DNA from: Sycobia sp. Sy_11
Taxonomy: Eukaryota > Arthropoda > Insecta > Hymenoptera > Epichrysomallidae
DNA: 64,000 nt
Assembly (NCBI GenBank): GCA_018907035.1
Contig: JACCIC010000038.1
Span: forward strand, 3,285,001 to 3,349,000
Direction of reading: 5' to 3'
Shown here one piece after another: positions 1-10,929 of this stretch. How positions within the stretch are numbered: position 1 is the first letter of the stretch; the number at the start of each line of letters is the position of its first letter. The notes under the pieces were generated by a model, which saw only the letters and a program-made list of their open reading frames with translations, had not been told where the DNA came from and searched no databases. A program made the translations under genes and the position numbers.

Positions 1-230
1 GGACTAAACTAATGCTTTTATAATCGCAATCGACCGACGAATAATCGGAAAGATAACGATCTTTATCTCGCCTCCAATTGGCTTTCGGTCGTCAAAGAAC
101 GCGGCGCAGGTACCTTTTACGAGCGGAGTACAGAGAGACAAATTTCGTCTACGCTTGGATTTCATCGGAGCTGTACTCGTAGGAACGGGGGGCGGGGGAG
201 TGACTGAATGTATAGCTGTATATGTACCTA

Positions 231-590
231 TATATCTACAGCGCGATTCCTTACGGCCGTGCGCGCGCGGTCGCCACATCCCCGCAGGCACGTGGTGCAG
301 CGTGTAATTGTTATACCGCGCACGCATGCGCGCCTCCGACTCGCGGCTACCAACGAGCTCGCTCCTCGTGCATAATGTATACGATTTCCCTCGCTCGCAA
401 TAAGGATAACGCGCCGAAACGCAGCCCGAGCGCGAGCCGCGATTCGGACACCTGCCGCGCGCACTTTTGTTTACACATACTTTATATTATACACTTATGC
501 GCAGCCCACGCGGGCTCGCGCTGCGGGGGCTTACGGCGCGCGTGCGACGAGCGTTTTGTAGCGCAGTAGCGGCAACGATGCTCGGGCGCA
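231..590. other. CpG-dense GC-rich island
   Basis: CG dinucleotides are very frequent (CGCGCG runs, GCGCGC). Overlapping open frames on both strands are GC artefacts. Nothing else is recognised. The 230 bases before it are mixed composition with no feature seen. Confidence 0.6.
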
Positions 591-716
591 CGGTATATAT
601 GCATCACTAGTGGTGTTGAAGGAATTTCTTTTTTGTACTATTAGAGATAAACGCTGCACGGATTTATAAAGTATAATCAGCAGCAGAAGCAATGTGGAAT
701 TCATCAGATATATTTT

Positions 717-762
<46 letters not shown>

Positions 763-2380
763 TATATAGATACATACATATTCATATATTTAAAATTTTT
801 CTCGCTCCAATATGGTGCTTTAAAAATTTCAATCGCAATTGACCGCACACAAAGAGTACCTTTTACCACCGCCCCTCCATCCCTCCAATTCGTCCAGTTG
901 ACTTTCAAATTATTGTTATCGTCGCGTAAAGCACGCGTAACGCGGTACTCCGCACGCCGCCGCGCTCACGTTCTATTTCAATTTTAACGATTTCGGTCGA
1001 ACGCGCTGCTTATGATAATTTTATGCTAAATTATTCGATGATGAATCGATGGGCTACGCACAAAACATCCCATAACAATTGAAAAGGAACACGGTCTAAA
1101 TATTGTATTTAATACTCGGGCTTTCCCTCTTCGGAACTGACGCATCTTTTTTCCTTTTTTTTCCCAAAGAAATTTTACTCGTTATCGCGACGATTATTTT
1201 CCTTCTCTTTAAGCTCGTTGCCATTTTCAGGCATTCGCATCGCGTAATTTATTTATAAGCGTTTAATTTTTTTTTCTCGAAAAGTTAAAAGTTCCCCGGT
1301 CTAAAGCGCAACGAAATCGGAACAATGGGCAATTCAGAAATTTTTAACCGACTAAAGTGTGTCATGATGCCGTTTCGCGCGGTTATTTATATATTTTTGA
1401 AATGCAAAAATTTTTATCTCAAACGACTATATACGTATAAATGTGCGCGAGCGCTGGTATGAAAGAAGAGATAAGAAACTTCGCCTCCCAGCACCGGAAG
1501 TGGTGGTTTTGACGTGGCGTTCGCGACGAAAAAGAAGCGAATATCTTGGATGACCGGCGCGCATGTGCGACCGTGCATACGTGTTGTACATATTGTTAAG
1601 TCTGTGTGTGCGTGCTCCCGCTCGCTCGCGCGCGCGTGGGTGAGTATGTAAACAACGCAGGCGTTTATCGCGGAGAAGGTATCTTTATGCATCTAAGAGG
1701 CGCTGAATGAAATTTGTCGTAGCGATACGTTTGAGAGGTACACTTCGCTTGTCAAAGCGTGTATTTGTTGCGCTCTTGAAGTGTCACTTTGAAAATCGAC
1801 TTTAAGCCACAAATCATGTAGATTGTATGCGAAAAAAGGAGATCCTCTAAGTTATATAAGAATAAAGTAACGTTCAAAAGTGCTGAATTCTTTTGTATAT
1901 TTATTTTGCATTATTCTAATATTTTTTACTCGGGTAAACCGTTTACTGTATCAACCGTTCGGCATGAATCTCGAATATAAACTAAAAAATCTATTTTGTT
2001 GAATTTACTAATCCAATTGATCGGAATAGTTTTATTTAAGCAAGAAATGAGCGCGCCCCAATAGATTCTTTTTTTAATCAAGCACGAGTCACGGAAGATC
2101 AATTAATAAAATGCCAAACCTGAAATTGTCAACGAAATGAAGAATAATAATACTTCTCAAGCGCGTCTCGCGCGCTACTGGCGAAACTTTTATTCATATA
2201 GTACGGGAAATTGATCGACGCGTATTCCGAAATCGTGTATCGATTCGATTGAAATAGGTCTATGGCCTTATCTAGGAGTTGCCTAATAAATAATAACAAG
2301 AATCGAGCGCCCCAGCGTCGAGTACTCTCCTCGTTAAAGCATCGAGCGGCATCTTTGCGACGAACCGTCGAGGATCGATC
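591..2380. other. AT-rich stretch, no gene seen
   Basis: Holds one (TA)n array near 718-760, a T-rich run near 1260 and a somewhat GC-richer segment near 1440-1690. An open frame on the minus strand at 1414-1692 is not convincing. No other feature is seen. Confidence 0.5.
717..776. repeat. (TA)n microsatellite, variant end
   Basis: TA dinucleotides with one TACA interruption at the start, followed by diverged TAGATACATA units. Confidence 0.9.
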
Positions 2381-2803
2381 ACCCGTAAATTCGCGGCGGC
2401 GTCACGTTCGTCACGATATGCGAGGACACGTATGAGAACCAGCCGCGCACGGCCTACGACGTTCCAGCGCAAAAAAGCTCCGAAAGAGCAGCGCGAAACG
2501 AAAAGGAGGGCGCACCAAGTAGTAACGGTCACGCTTGACACGGCTCTCGCTATTTCCCACTGTAATATACGTATATGTGTCGCGAGGCGAGGAGCGCGAG
2601 ACGGCGTGACTCATTAAACGACTCCCGCGAGCGCTCGCGACTCGGCGGAGCTGTGCCACGCACATGCACGAATACACACCGTACAAGTAGTGGTTCCAGC
2701 AGCGCTCGACGATTAATCCCTCGTGGCTCGTCCGCGCGTCGTCGGCGTGGCCGCCGAGAAGCTCCCGAACGCCGACACTCGCGTCTTCGAATCCACGGCA
2801 CTC

Positions 2804-2842
2804 TCTGCTGCTGCTGCCGCTGCTGCCGCTGCCGCTGCCGCT
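2804..2842. repeat. (CTG/CCG)n trinucleotide tract
   Basis: Thirteen consecutive triplets of CTG or CCG. In the plus frame containing 2723-2911 they encode a run of 12 alanines; in the minus strand they encode Ser/Gly. The mix of two synonymous-length triplets with preserved phase is compatible with coding but not proof. Confidence 0.85.
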
Positions 2843-3481
2843 AACGCTCAAGATTCTGCCACTTGTACAACTCGCGATCATCACCATGTCACCCGCGTTG
2901 CCTACTCGTAGAACACGGCACCTCGCTCGCTGCGCGCAACCCCCTCGGGGCAGGGGGGGGGGCGGCGACGTCGGGGAGCGTTTTTCCTTCCTCTCACTTC
3001 TCGGCGCGGTCGCGGGGGCGAAGCTTGCGAACGCCCGGCCCTCTCTGTCTCATCGCGACGGAAGGCCGAGGAACCTCGCCCGTCGTTCTCTGGAGCCCGC
3101 GAAGGGGAGCGCGCGCGCCGGCACTCGTACGACGGCCTCCGGGTCCCGGCGGAAATATCGCCGACTCCGGCGCTGCCCAGGGCGGCTGGACTCCCTCCGC
3201 CGCGACGACCGCGTACGCTCTCGCGGCACTGACGCGGGCACACTGGGGGCGCGATGCCGGCCGCTGTCGCGGAGCTCTTCTGTCCCCGGGCCTCGGCGCG
3301 GATCGCGAGCGGTGACGGGGAGAGGCGGAGCGCGCAAAGGCGAGCGAAGCACGACGGTCGCGCGAGCGCTGCACGGGCGGCGGACGTTTGATACACCCTT
3401 CCGCGACGGCAGCACGTGGCGCACTGACGGCTCCGAGCGACGGCGAGTCTTTTCTCCCCCCACTCCCGCTCCCCGTCCCGT

Positions 3482-3483
<2 letters not shown>

Positions 3484-3521
<38 letters not shown>
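3484..3521. repeat. (CT)19 microsatellite
   Basis: Perfect CT dinucleotide array within the 2.4-4.3 kb island. Confidence 0.95.
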
Positions 3522-3524
<3 letters not shown>

Positions 3525-3658
3525 CCCTCCCTCCGCGCGTCCGTCGCGCTCCGTCTCCGTCGAGGAGAGGCGCCCTTCCCCGCCGACGCGACTGTATAAT
3601 ACGTGCGCGCTCGGAGACGGACGCCGCTCGCGTCGTCCAGCCGCCCGCGCGCTCTGTC

Positions 3659-3661
<3 letters not shown>

Positions 3662-3699
<38 letters not shown>
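3662..3699. repeat. (CT)19 microsatellite
   Basis: Second CT array of the same length about 140 bp downstream of the first, same orientation. Confidence 0.95.
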
Positions 3700-3701
<2 letters not shown>

Positions 3702-4112
3702 TCGCTCCCCCCGAGGGGCGAGCTCTCCCTCCCTCTCACTCTCTCTCTCTTCGGCGCGCGGCCGAAAGAGAGAGAAGAGAGGTGGGATATACCCCTCCCG
3801 CGGATACCCCGAGAGAATCCCCACCACCGGGGTGGAGTGCAGCGACGCTCTCTGCCTCCCCTCCGCTCCCTCTCTCGCTCTCTCTTGCTCTCCCGTTCCC
3901 TCACGGTCATTCGGCCCCTCTTCGTTTCTCTCGATGAGACTCGAAGAACGAGAGGCGCCCATTCCACCCACGCCCCCATTCCACTTTAAGAGTTTTCAAG
4001 TCCTCCGTCTTTTCTTCCCGCACGCGGCTGATTGCCCAGTATGCGTGCGCGACTCCGATTATCTCCCCCCCCCCTTCCCGTTTTGCTCTCCTTCAGAATC
4101 GTCCAGTATTAG

Positions 4113-4135
4113 TTTTTTTTTTTTTTTTTTTTTTT
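4113..4135. repeat. Poly-T run of 23
   Basis: Uninterrupted T23 followed by GCTAAGCAG. It could be the antisense poly-A of an old retro-insertion; no flanking duplication is recognised. Confidence 0.9.
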
Positions 4136-5018
4136 GCTAAGCAGGCTACTCTAGTCGTCTTTCGAGTCCCCATCCACCTCCATCTACCTCTTCCCCTTTT
4201 CTTCACTCGTCACGCCTTTCGCTGCTGTCCATCTTCGTCGGAGCAGCTCTTCTCCTCCGAGGCCGGAACAGGCAAGGCGCGAGGGAAGGGAGACGGCCAA
4301 GAGTCGAGAAAGATTTCGCCGTGCCAATTTGGAGCTTCCCATTGACTTTCTGGAAATCGTTTATATACCTTTTCGAAGTAACCTTTATATATAATACTCG
4401 CGTATTAAAGTGAAAGACAATAAAAGTCCGCCGTTAAAGAATAACGTTTCATTTTGCGCGGACACGGGCATGTGTCTTCCTCGAGGTCTTTCCTCGCATC
4501 GGCAAACTTTACATTATATTCTACGCTCGGTCAATGTATTTAACGCAACGTGGCGCTGAATTCAGAACTGGTTCTCGGATTCTCTTAACTCTTTCAAATT
4601 GATAAAGTTCCGTCCGATTAATTTTGATGGCTCGCCTGCCGACGTAATTTTATTTAAATTAAAAATACTCGATCATTATTGACTGCGCCGACAGCCTCCG
4701 ATTATAATAAATAAATATACTAATGTTTGATATGCTCATAGACCGGCATATTGGCTAAAAAATCACCAGTTTCTATATACTTAATCACCTCTAATTATCA
4801 TTCAATTACTCCTTATTACACAGGATAATAGCCCCTTGTAAAATTTTAATCATCCTACAAGTTAAATAAAATTTTACAGGCTCGTATGTGTAAAAGAAGT
4901 TGTAAGAGCCAACACTGCTTGATTAAACTGTTGAAACTCGGTACGCATCGTCGTCATTAGGCGTTAAACGACGAATTTATTACAATCTTTTAGTATCTCA
5001 TTAGCACAGTTCTTTAAG

Positions 5019-5021
<3 letters not shown>

Positions 5022-5087
<66 letters not shown>

Positions 5088-5093
5088 TACATA
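5022..5093. repeat. (TA)n(CA)n compound microsatellite
   Basis: About 54 bases of TA followed by ACACACACACACA and CATACATA. Confidence 0.95.
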
Positions 5094-5362
5094 ACTAAGG
5101 TAACTTATTTTCCTTTTGGTCGTATAATTTTCAATCAATTGCCTGGATTTAACTTGGTATTAGATTCAAATATTACCAAGCTATCGCGTAATAAAGATCG
5201 AAACTTCTCTATATTTTATGAATGTTGAAACAATCGGAGTAAAAAATCATTAATTGCCATTGTTCGAATATTTTAGTGCATGATTCGTTGCTAAGCATAA
5301 TACTAATAAGAGAATCCAGACCTATAGCTAGTCAAATGTTCTATTTTTAAATAAAGTCTTCA

Positions 5363-5445
5363 ACTTACATTATTCGTCTCGCGTACTCTAGTTTTTATAA
5401 CTCACAAAATTTCAATAACTCACCTGCAACATAAAAGAAATGACA
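5363..5445 (-). other. Candidate recursive-splice (ratchet) site with RS-exon
   Basis: Seen: on the minus strand the sequence reads TTTCTTTTATGTTGCAG and is followed at once by GTGAGTTATT. The CAG is the complement of 5424-5426 and the GTGAGT is the complement of 5418-5423. A 3' splice site and a 5' splice site therefore abut with no exon between them. Downstream on the same strand there is a second GTGAGT at 5405-5400 and a GTAAGT at 5368-5363, giving possible RS-exons of 18 or 55 nt. Known: ratchet points of long Drosophila introns have the form pyrimidine tract, NCAG, GTRAGT. Inference: the site would divide a long intron of a minus-strand gene. The pyrimidine tract is good but contains A and G, and no strong branch point is obvious. 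Confidence 0.45.
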
Positions 5446-6699
5446 CGTTTTAAATAAATAAATTTCTCTATGTATTTTTTATATTTTTTTAACAGAGAAA
5501 AATCTCAATAATGTTGGTAATTGTAGGATCACGTTAAACAATTCCTTAGAACGTTTTTTTTACATCAGAGGATGTCTTATTATAATAGATAGATAAAAAA
5601 AAGTAAGTAGTATCAATAAGTAGTATAGTTTTAATGAATATAGTCTAAATTTATGTTAGTTTACCAATTAAAGAACAAAGTGAATTTGAATAGATAAATT
5701 AAAAGAATTCAATATGTCCGTGCTTTTCATGAAGATTTCACGTTCTCGGTTTTTGTGACGTTAAATTATTGCTGAAAAAATGCTCTTCTTATAATTAAAA
5801 AGTATAATCTTTCTATTACGTTTTTATTTGATTCAACTTTTTAGCTGTTTGAGCTTGTAAATCAAATGAAGTTTTCATCGATATCAAATTATATTTTGAA
5901 ACAAATGAAGTATTATTGATTTATTCTCCTCGTGTAAATTAAAGATTTCAAATCATTTGGATGTAAGCCCATAATACGTATATTTGAAAAAAGTACATAC
6001 GATATATTAAATATTACCATTTAAATTCTAACCGTAATTATAAAAATGTCTGATATGAACTTGAATAAAAATTCGTAGTTTTAAATTATTCATCTCAGGT
6101 TCTACCTGTAAATGTCTATGAAACTATTCCAGGTTGCAAGACCATTCCAAATCGTGCACGAGCGCTATTCTAATTTTTAATTTTCTACGGAGCAATTCTA
6201 ATTCAAAATAAAGCTAATTCAAACCTAATTAAGCAATTCTGCATTAGATATATCATAATGAAAATAACAATAAATTCACACATGATTATAAGGAAACGAT
6301 AAAAATTAAGTTTTATGACATTAAGTGCCTATAACGTTATTATCAATTCGTCTGAAAAGCGTTTCTTTCAAATGAATAAATTAGACGTAATTAAGAAAAT
6401 TATGATATAATTACAATGACGCTTTTTTGTTTTTGCATAAAAATTATTTTACATTAATTTACATTATAGTATCGTCCGTTAGAACGAATTCATAATTCTA
6501 TTACATTTGTACATGGAATACGCATTATATTGATTGTGCACTGAATTAGGAGTGAACTGAATATTTTAAAAAATTTCAAGCATTTTTAAAATTAATATTA
6601 CTTTGTATACTGAAGTCCTCGGTTAGAATTTTCTGCTTTTACGTACTATAGAATGATGCGTATATATTGATTCATAATATAAAATCTACCTAAGAAATA

Positions 6700-6945
6700 G
6701 AATGTTATGCTATATGCTTTTATTTCTTATATTGGTCCTTGGTGAGTAACCGAAATGGGGCGAGATGTTGAATTAAAACAGGATATAGCCGGGTAGAAAA
6801 GATGGTGGAGGGGGCAATCAGATCATTATTTTCTGACCACTATTTCTCTTTCAGGGTAGTTATAATGAGAACAATTTTATATTTGAGATCCTACGGGGTG
6901 ATGATACACAGGGAAAGCGTCACTGACATTCAAATAGGATTGTAA
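6700..6945 (+). other. Candidate short intron with flanking mini-ORF
   Basis: Seen: GGTGAGTAAC at 6741 and a pyrimidine-rich CTATTTCTCTTTCAG ending at 6854 bound a 113-nt segment of insect-intron size, clearly more G-rich than the surrounding desert. An ATG just upstream opens MLCYMLLFLILVL, hydrophobic like a signal peptide. Joining to the AG at 6854 meets TAG at once. Joining to the next AG (6859) keeps about 28 further codons open before a TAA near 6943. Without splicing the frame closes immediately. This is suggestive of a tiny spliced gene but rests on two short signals. Confidence 0.13.
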
Positions 6946-7730
6946 ATCCGATGAAAATATTTGTTATAGTTTATTTTATTTTATGTTATATAATAGATAT
7001 GATATTATATTAATTTAAACTCGATAAATTATGAGTTAAAAAAATATTGATCGTATAAAGCTTAACAAATGAACTATTTCAAAGCATCTGTGACTGATTG
7101 TTACAATATTTTGCGTAGATTTTCATCCAGAATTGACTTTTGTAGTTTATTTTTTTTTAAATAAAGATATTTAAGAGATTGTCTCATTATATGCGACATT
7201 TACAACAAATATTACATTTCAAATTATTAGTACTAATTTTTAATCAACGTATGAAAGAAAATTTCGCATTCAAACCTGGAAACCAGCAATTAAACTACGA
7301 AATTATAATTATAATCGTATCGTTATAGGAGACAGAACATGATATATATGGTAAGACGTAAAATACTCGTTCATCAATAAGTTATTAAAGTAAAAGAATC
7401 AACGATATATCAGTACAATCTCGTTAAATATTATAGGAATAGGCCCTCTAATCCGCAGTATTGCCTAGAGCAATTGCATAATATTGTATAATTTTCTCAG
7501 CAGTAATTGCATAATGAATATTGCACAATTTTCTCATTTCTTATACATTATAGTACATATAATTTTCCACCGTGACTTCCAAGCCCTAATCAGCCTGTGC
7601 AAGAAAAAGTAAGTGATCAATCGAGACATTAAATCCGCGTTTGATTTTTATTTCGCTATTTATTCGACTTCTCGTTTTGCTTTTTATACAGATCCGGCAT
7701 GTAATTGTAGCGCACACGCATCCATTCGGA

Positions 7731-8400
7731 ATCGTTTCGGAGTCGAGCTAGCGCGCCGTCTATCGCTCGGGCCCCCTTCCCTTCCTCCGAAGCAAATTAT
7801 CGCATTTCTTCTTCTGGAAACTCAAGCGATTTCTATATGAAGCGCGCGCGTGCGCGCGGTGTCTGAAAATGCGCGATATAACGCAGGCGCGGACGCGGGA
7901 ATTTTCGCCCGCGAAAACGCGAATCTCGAGGAAAAAATTCCCCCGAGTTATTTTCCCGCGAGCGATTTATCGATCCGCGGCGGTCAAGAATGCGGAGCGT
8001 GCCAGGCGAAGAGCCGCGAGGAAGCGTAGGACGTCGCGCAGCCGCTCTCGGGAAGTGACGAAATCCTATCCGCGCAGTAGTCGCGCGCGTCCTCCCAGAT
8101 AAAATTGGCCGTCAGAGATAAGCCCTGCGCGCGCACCAGGAGCACCGGGGGTACAAGGTCGTGTAAAGGAAATCTCCAGCGTCGGTCCCGCCGCGTTCGC
8201 AACGTCGCGGTATCCTAGCCCTACTCGCGTTATCGAAAAAGACGTTAACAATTCGGCCTATCAGCAACGCGGGCATACGGCTCTAGATACCATCGTAACT
8301 TTAGCGAAGGGCTTTACGGTTTCCGCTAGTTTTAGAGTTTCAGGGAAGGCAGTTCGACGCGCGAGCGTATAACTCCATATGCAACTCGGACTTCGAACGA
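7731..8400. other. CpG-dense island
   Basis: GC-rich block with many CGCG motifs. Frames at 7869-8102 (+) and 7984-8251 (-) overlap and are Arg-rich; treated as artefacts. No promoter element is certain. Confidence 0.5.
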
Positions 8401-9940
8401 AGACCATTCCATCCACTCGAAACAAATTTTTAACGCCAAATATTACCAGTCGGTTTTTTTAACGGGAATTTGAGTTAAATGGAATTCTCAATTCTTAGTT
8501 AAAAATAATTCGGAAATAAAAGGACTTTCCATATAATAAAATGGATGTAATATCATTTTCGAGTAAGTATTAACGAATGAATATTTCCGTTGACATTTAT
8601 TAGTAAGGATTGGCTTTTATAATTACTCCTATATTTTATTTTAAGAACTACTATAGGACGTAACAACCGCCGATATTTTAAATATGGGCCACAATGATAC
8701 AAATATATTTTTACAAGCCTTTTGTGCCCATTTGTCACTACGCTTTTCATACTTCGATCGCACTATGCATATTATTTGTGCTAAGCATATAATAGTTGTT
8801 GAACGTATCATTGGCTACGTTCCTGAGAAACGTCGGCGAAAAAATCGATCTTAATTTATTTTATAGATAGAATTAATTACAGAGCTTGTGGTGCACCTTA
8901 CTCATAAGTATTAAACATTTTTGCACCACTTGACATGAGTTATTCTGACATTATGCGAATTCTAACATGAAAAAAATGGTTTCACGGCTAGAGCTTCTCC
9001 AAGTATGCTACTGTATTTACTCGCCAAACTACTGGCCAACGATATCTCAATCTTACAAGATCGATATTTTCTCTCACAGCAGCTGATGTTCTACCAGCCT
9101 ATAATGAGATTTGTCGACTTGAACGAGTCGTCTTCGCAATATCCCAAAGATGTAGTTTCATCGCCAAAAGTAGAAGCAGCTCGATCGATGCAATCTCGTC
9201 TTGACAATCCACGTATAAAGTTGTAAAACTGGTCGCACAAAAGTTATCACAAATTAATTCAATTTTTTTCCGAGACAATATTTTCAAATCGCTGTCAAAA
9301 ATACAAGTTGCAATGCTTAAATGACAAAACACGTTATCAAGAAGGTTATGGTCAAGAAATTTAAACCTTTAATACAAAACATCTACGAAACAGCCCGATT
9401 GATTCACAAAGAATAAAAAAATAAATATGGCAAACTTAATCTCCACTTAATAGTCAAATTCGAATTGGTGAAAATGATCACCATTAGGATAAAATTGATG
9501 AAATTTTCACTGGTATATATTTTCTGGTATGCCGATTCAAGTATACGTTTTTCAATTTTTTTAACTTTGTTATAACTTGTTAATCATCCCCTTGAATATT
9601 CCTGTACTGCAACGATATAATTATGACCATGAAAAAGTCTAGTATGAATTGTAGACTACCTTCTTATATTTAAAATATCATTTTAAGAAATAGAATCTTT
9701 GCGATTATTTCCAAAGTATCTGACGGACTGTCGGTAAGCGCAGACAGACATGGGGTAAATTGAAAAACATTAAAATCATAAAATCAAACGAAAGTTCCGA
9801 AATTGGTGATATACGCTGCAATTAAGAAGTTGTCCGGTGCATTAAGAAAAGTATAAAATACCTCGAATAAAGTTATTTCCCAGACTGTGCGGAGAGCAAA
9901 TTTGTTTAAGGATTTATTGCGCGCTAGGTGAAGAAGCAAG
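8401..9940. other. AT-rich stretch
   Basis: Contains the candidate terminal exon at 9080-9226. Otherwise only short frames such as 8553-8750 (-) without supporting signals. Confidence 0.45.
9080..9226 (+). CDS. Candidate terminal coding exon, unknown protein
   Basis: Seen: the pyrimidine-rich ATTTTCTCTCACAG ends at 9079. It is followed by 48 open codons and a TAA, beginning QLMFYQPIMRFVDLNESSSQ and ending in RLDNPRIKL. The amino-acid mix is balanced (charged, polar and hydrophobic, no repeats), and the block is less AT-rich than its flanks. An ATG upstream at 9005 is in the same frame, so a 73-codon unspliced frame (9005-9226) is the alternative reading. No domain is recognised. The opposite strand is also open for 77 codons (9099-9332), which lowers certainty about strand. 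A fragment of an old transposon is possible. Confidence 0.27.
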   Translation, partial: QLMFYQPIMRFVDLNESSSQYPKDVVSSPKVEAARSMQSRLDNPRIKL

Positions 9941-10285
9941 AGAGGGAGTGGGATAGAGAGAGAGAGGGAGGGAGGGAGAGAGAACAGATCGGCAGAGGAG
10001 CAAAAGAAGACGGAGCAGAGCACGAGAAGTGTATTGTTGATAAAGTCGGGCAGTAACTCATTCAGCGCTCTGTCACGTGAATCTGGCGTGCGGCAAGGCA
10101 GCCCGGGAGCACGCGAGGGGGCGGGAGGGATAGGACGGAGGAGGGGGGTGGTAGGTGGGAGAGAAGGTCGAAATGAAATGGCGTAGGAAGGCGAGTTGTT
10201 CCGCTGCACCTGATATAGTGCCGAGCTGCAGCGGTGCGCGCGCGGCGCGGACGCAGGACGAGCGTAGTCGTGCAGGCGCGCGAAA

Positions 10286-10321
10286 GAGCGCGGCGGCGGC
10301 GGCGACGGCGGCGACGACGGG
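10286..10321. repeat. (CGG/CGA)n triplet tract
   Basis: Eleven triplets, GCG GCG then mixed GGC/GAC, within the island. G-rich on the plus strand. Confidence 0.8.
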
Positions 10322-10458
10322 CGCTCCGAGAGAGCAACAGCAGATCGAGAAAGTCGGGTGTGCCGTAGGGGGAGGGGGGGAGGAGGCGAGCGCCGGCCTC
10401 TTCTCCGCTGGCACCGCCATCTCCCGCGTCCACCGTCCTCTCCTCGTCCCTCCTCGCT

Positions 10459-10464
<6 letters not shown>

Positions 10465-10489
<25 letters not shown>
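10465..10489. repeat. (CT)12 microsatellite
   Basis: CT array flanked by CCCT/CCTC repeats that continue to 10511. Confidence 0.9.
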
Positions 10490-10929
10490 CGTCCCTCCCT
10501 CCCTCCCTCCGTAGCCACCATGCCTCGCGCGCGCACGAGCTCCGAGGAGAGCGTTAGGAGTTCGGTAATAAATCTCGCTGAAAAAACACACACGCGCGAG
10601 CACGCACGACGTACGTATATATATATATATACAGTCACTCGAAGGAGAACGCGCGCGCGCGCGCACGAGGCATGGCTCCAGTTCTCCTCGCGTCCGTCTT
10701 GTTCGACTATATACATATGTTATGTATATGTGTATATATATAACGTAGATACGTCCGATGCGCTGGCCTCGCGGGTACGTCCGTCCCTCTGCTGCTCGTC
10801 TAAGCGCGCTGCCCCTTCTCCCTTCGCCTCCCTTTTATCTCCCACTCGCTTGCATGTGCCTTGTCTCTACGACTGGGATACTTTGACTTTTTCCGAACTA
10901 GAGATAGAAAAGAAGAGAAGAGACGGATA

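Larger units (their letters stand above)
2380..4330. other. Large CpG-dense island with pyrimidine tracts
   Basis: Extremely CG-rich from about 2.4 to 3.7 kb, becoming pyrimidine-rich on the plus strand from 3.48 to 4.25 kb (CTC/TCC runs, two (CT)n arrays, a T23 run). Long Arg/Ser/Glu-rich frames on both strands (for example 2994-3971 minus) are stop-poor artefacts. Includes an eight-or-more G run near 2953. It could be a promoter or regulatory CpG island; no core promoter element is convincing. Confidence 0.55.
4331..7730. other. AT-rich desert
   Basis: Very AT-rich, stop codons dense in all frames. Holds the (TA)n(CA)n array at 5022-5093, the minus-strand ratchet candidate at 5.4 kb and the candidate mini-intron at 6.7-6.9 kb. 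Nothing else recognised. Confidence 0.55.
9940..10920. other. Purine-rich then pyrimidine-rich CpG island
   Basis: From 9.94 to about 10.2 kb the plus strand is purine-rich (GAGAGGGAGGGAGG). From 10.25 to 10.35 kb it is CGG/CGA triplet-rich, and from 10.39 to 10.51 kb pyrimidine-rich (CT array and CCCT repeats). Several Ser/Arg-rich frames on both strands are artefacts. A short GCGCGC tract is near 10650. Confidence 0.5.

Noticed and set aside
2994..3971. 325-codon Arg/Glu/Ser-rich minus-strand frame
   Set aside because: It runs through (CT)n arrays read as RERERE and through stop-poor CG-rich DNA; several other frames are open over the same bases.
9784..10716. 310-codon minus-strand frame
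   Set aside because: Driven by purine/pyrimidine bias and (CT)n; long frames are also open in the other minus frames and on the plus strand.
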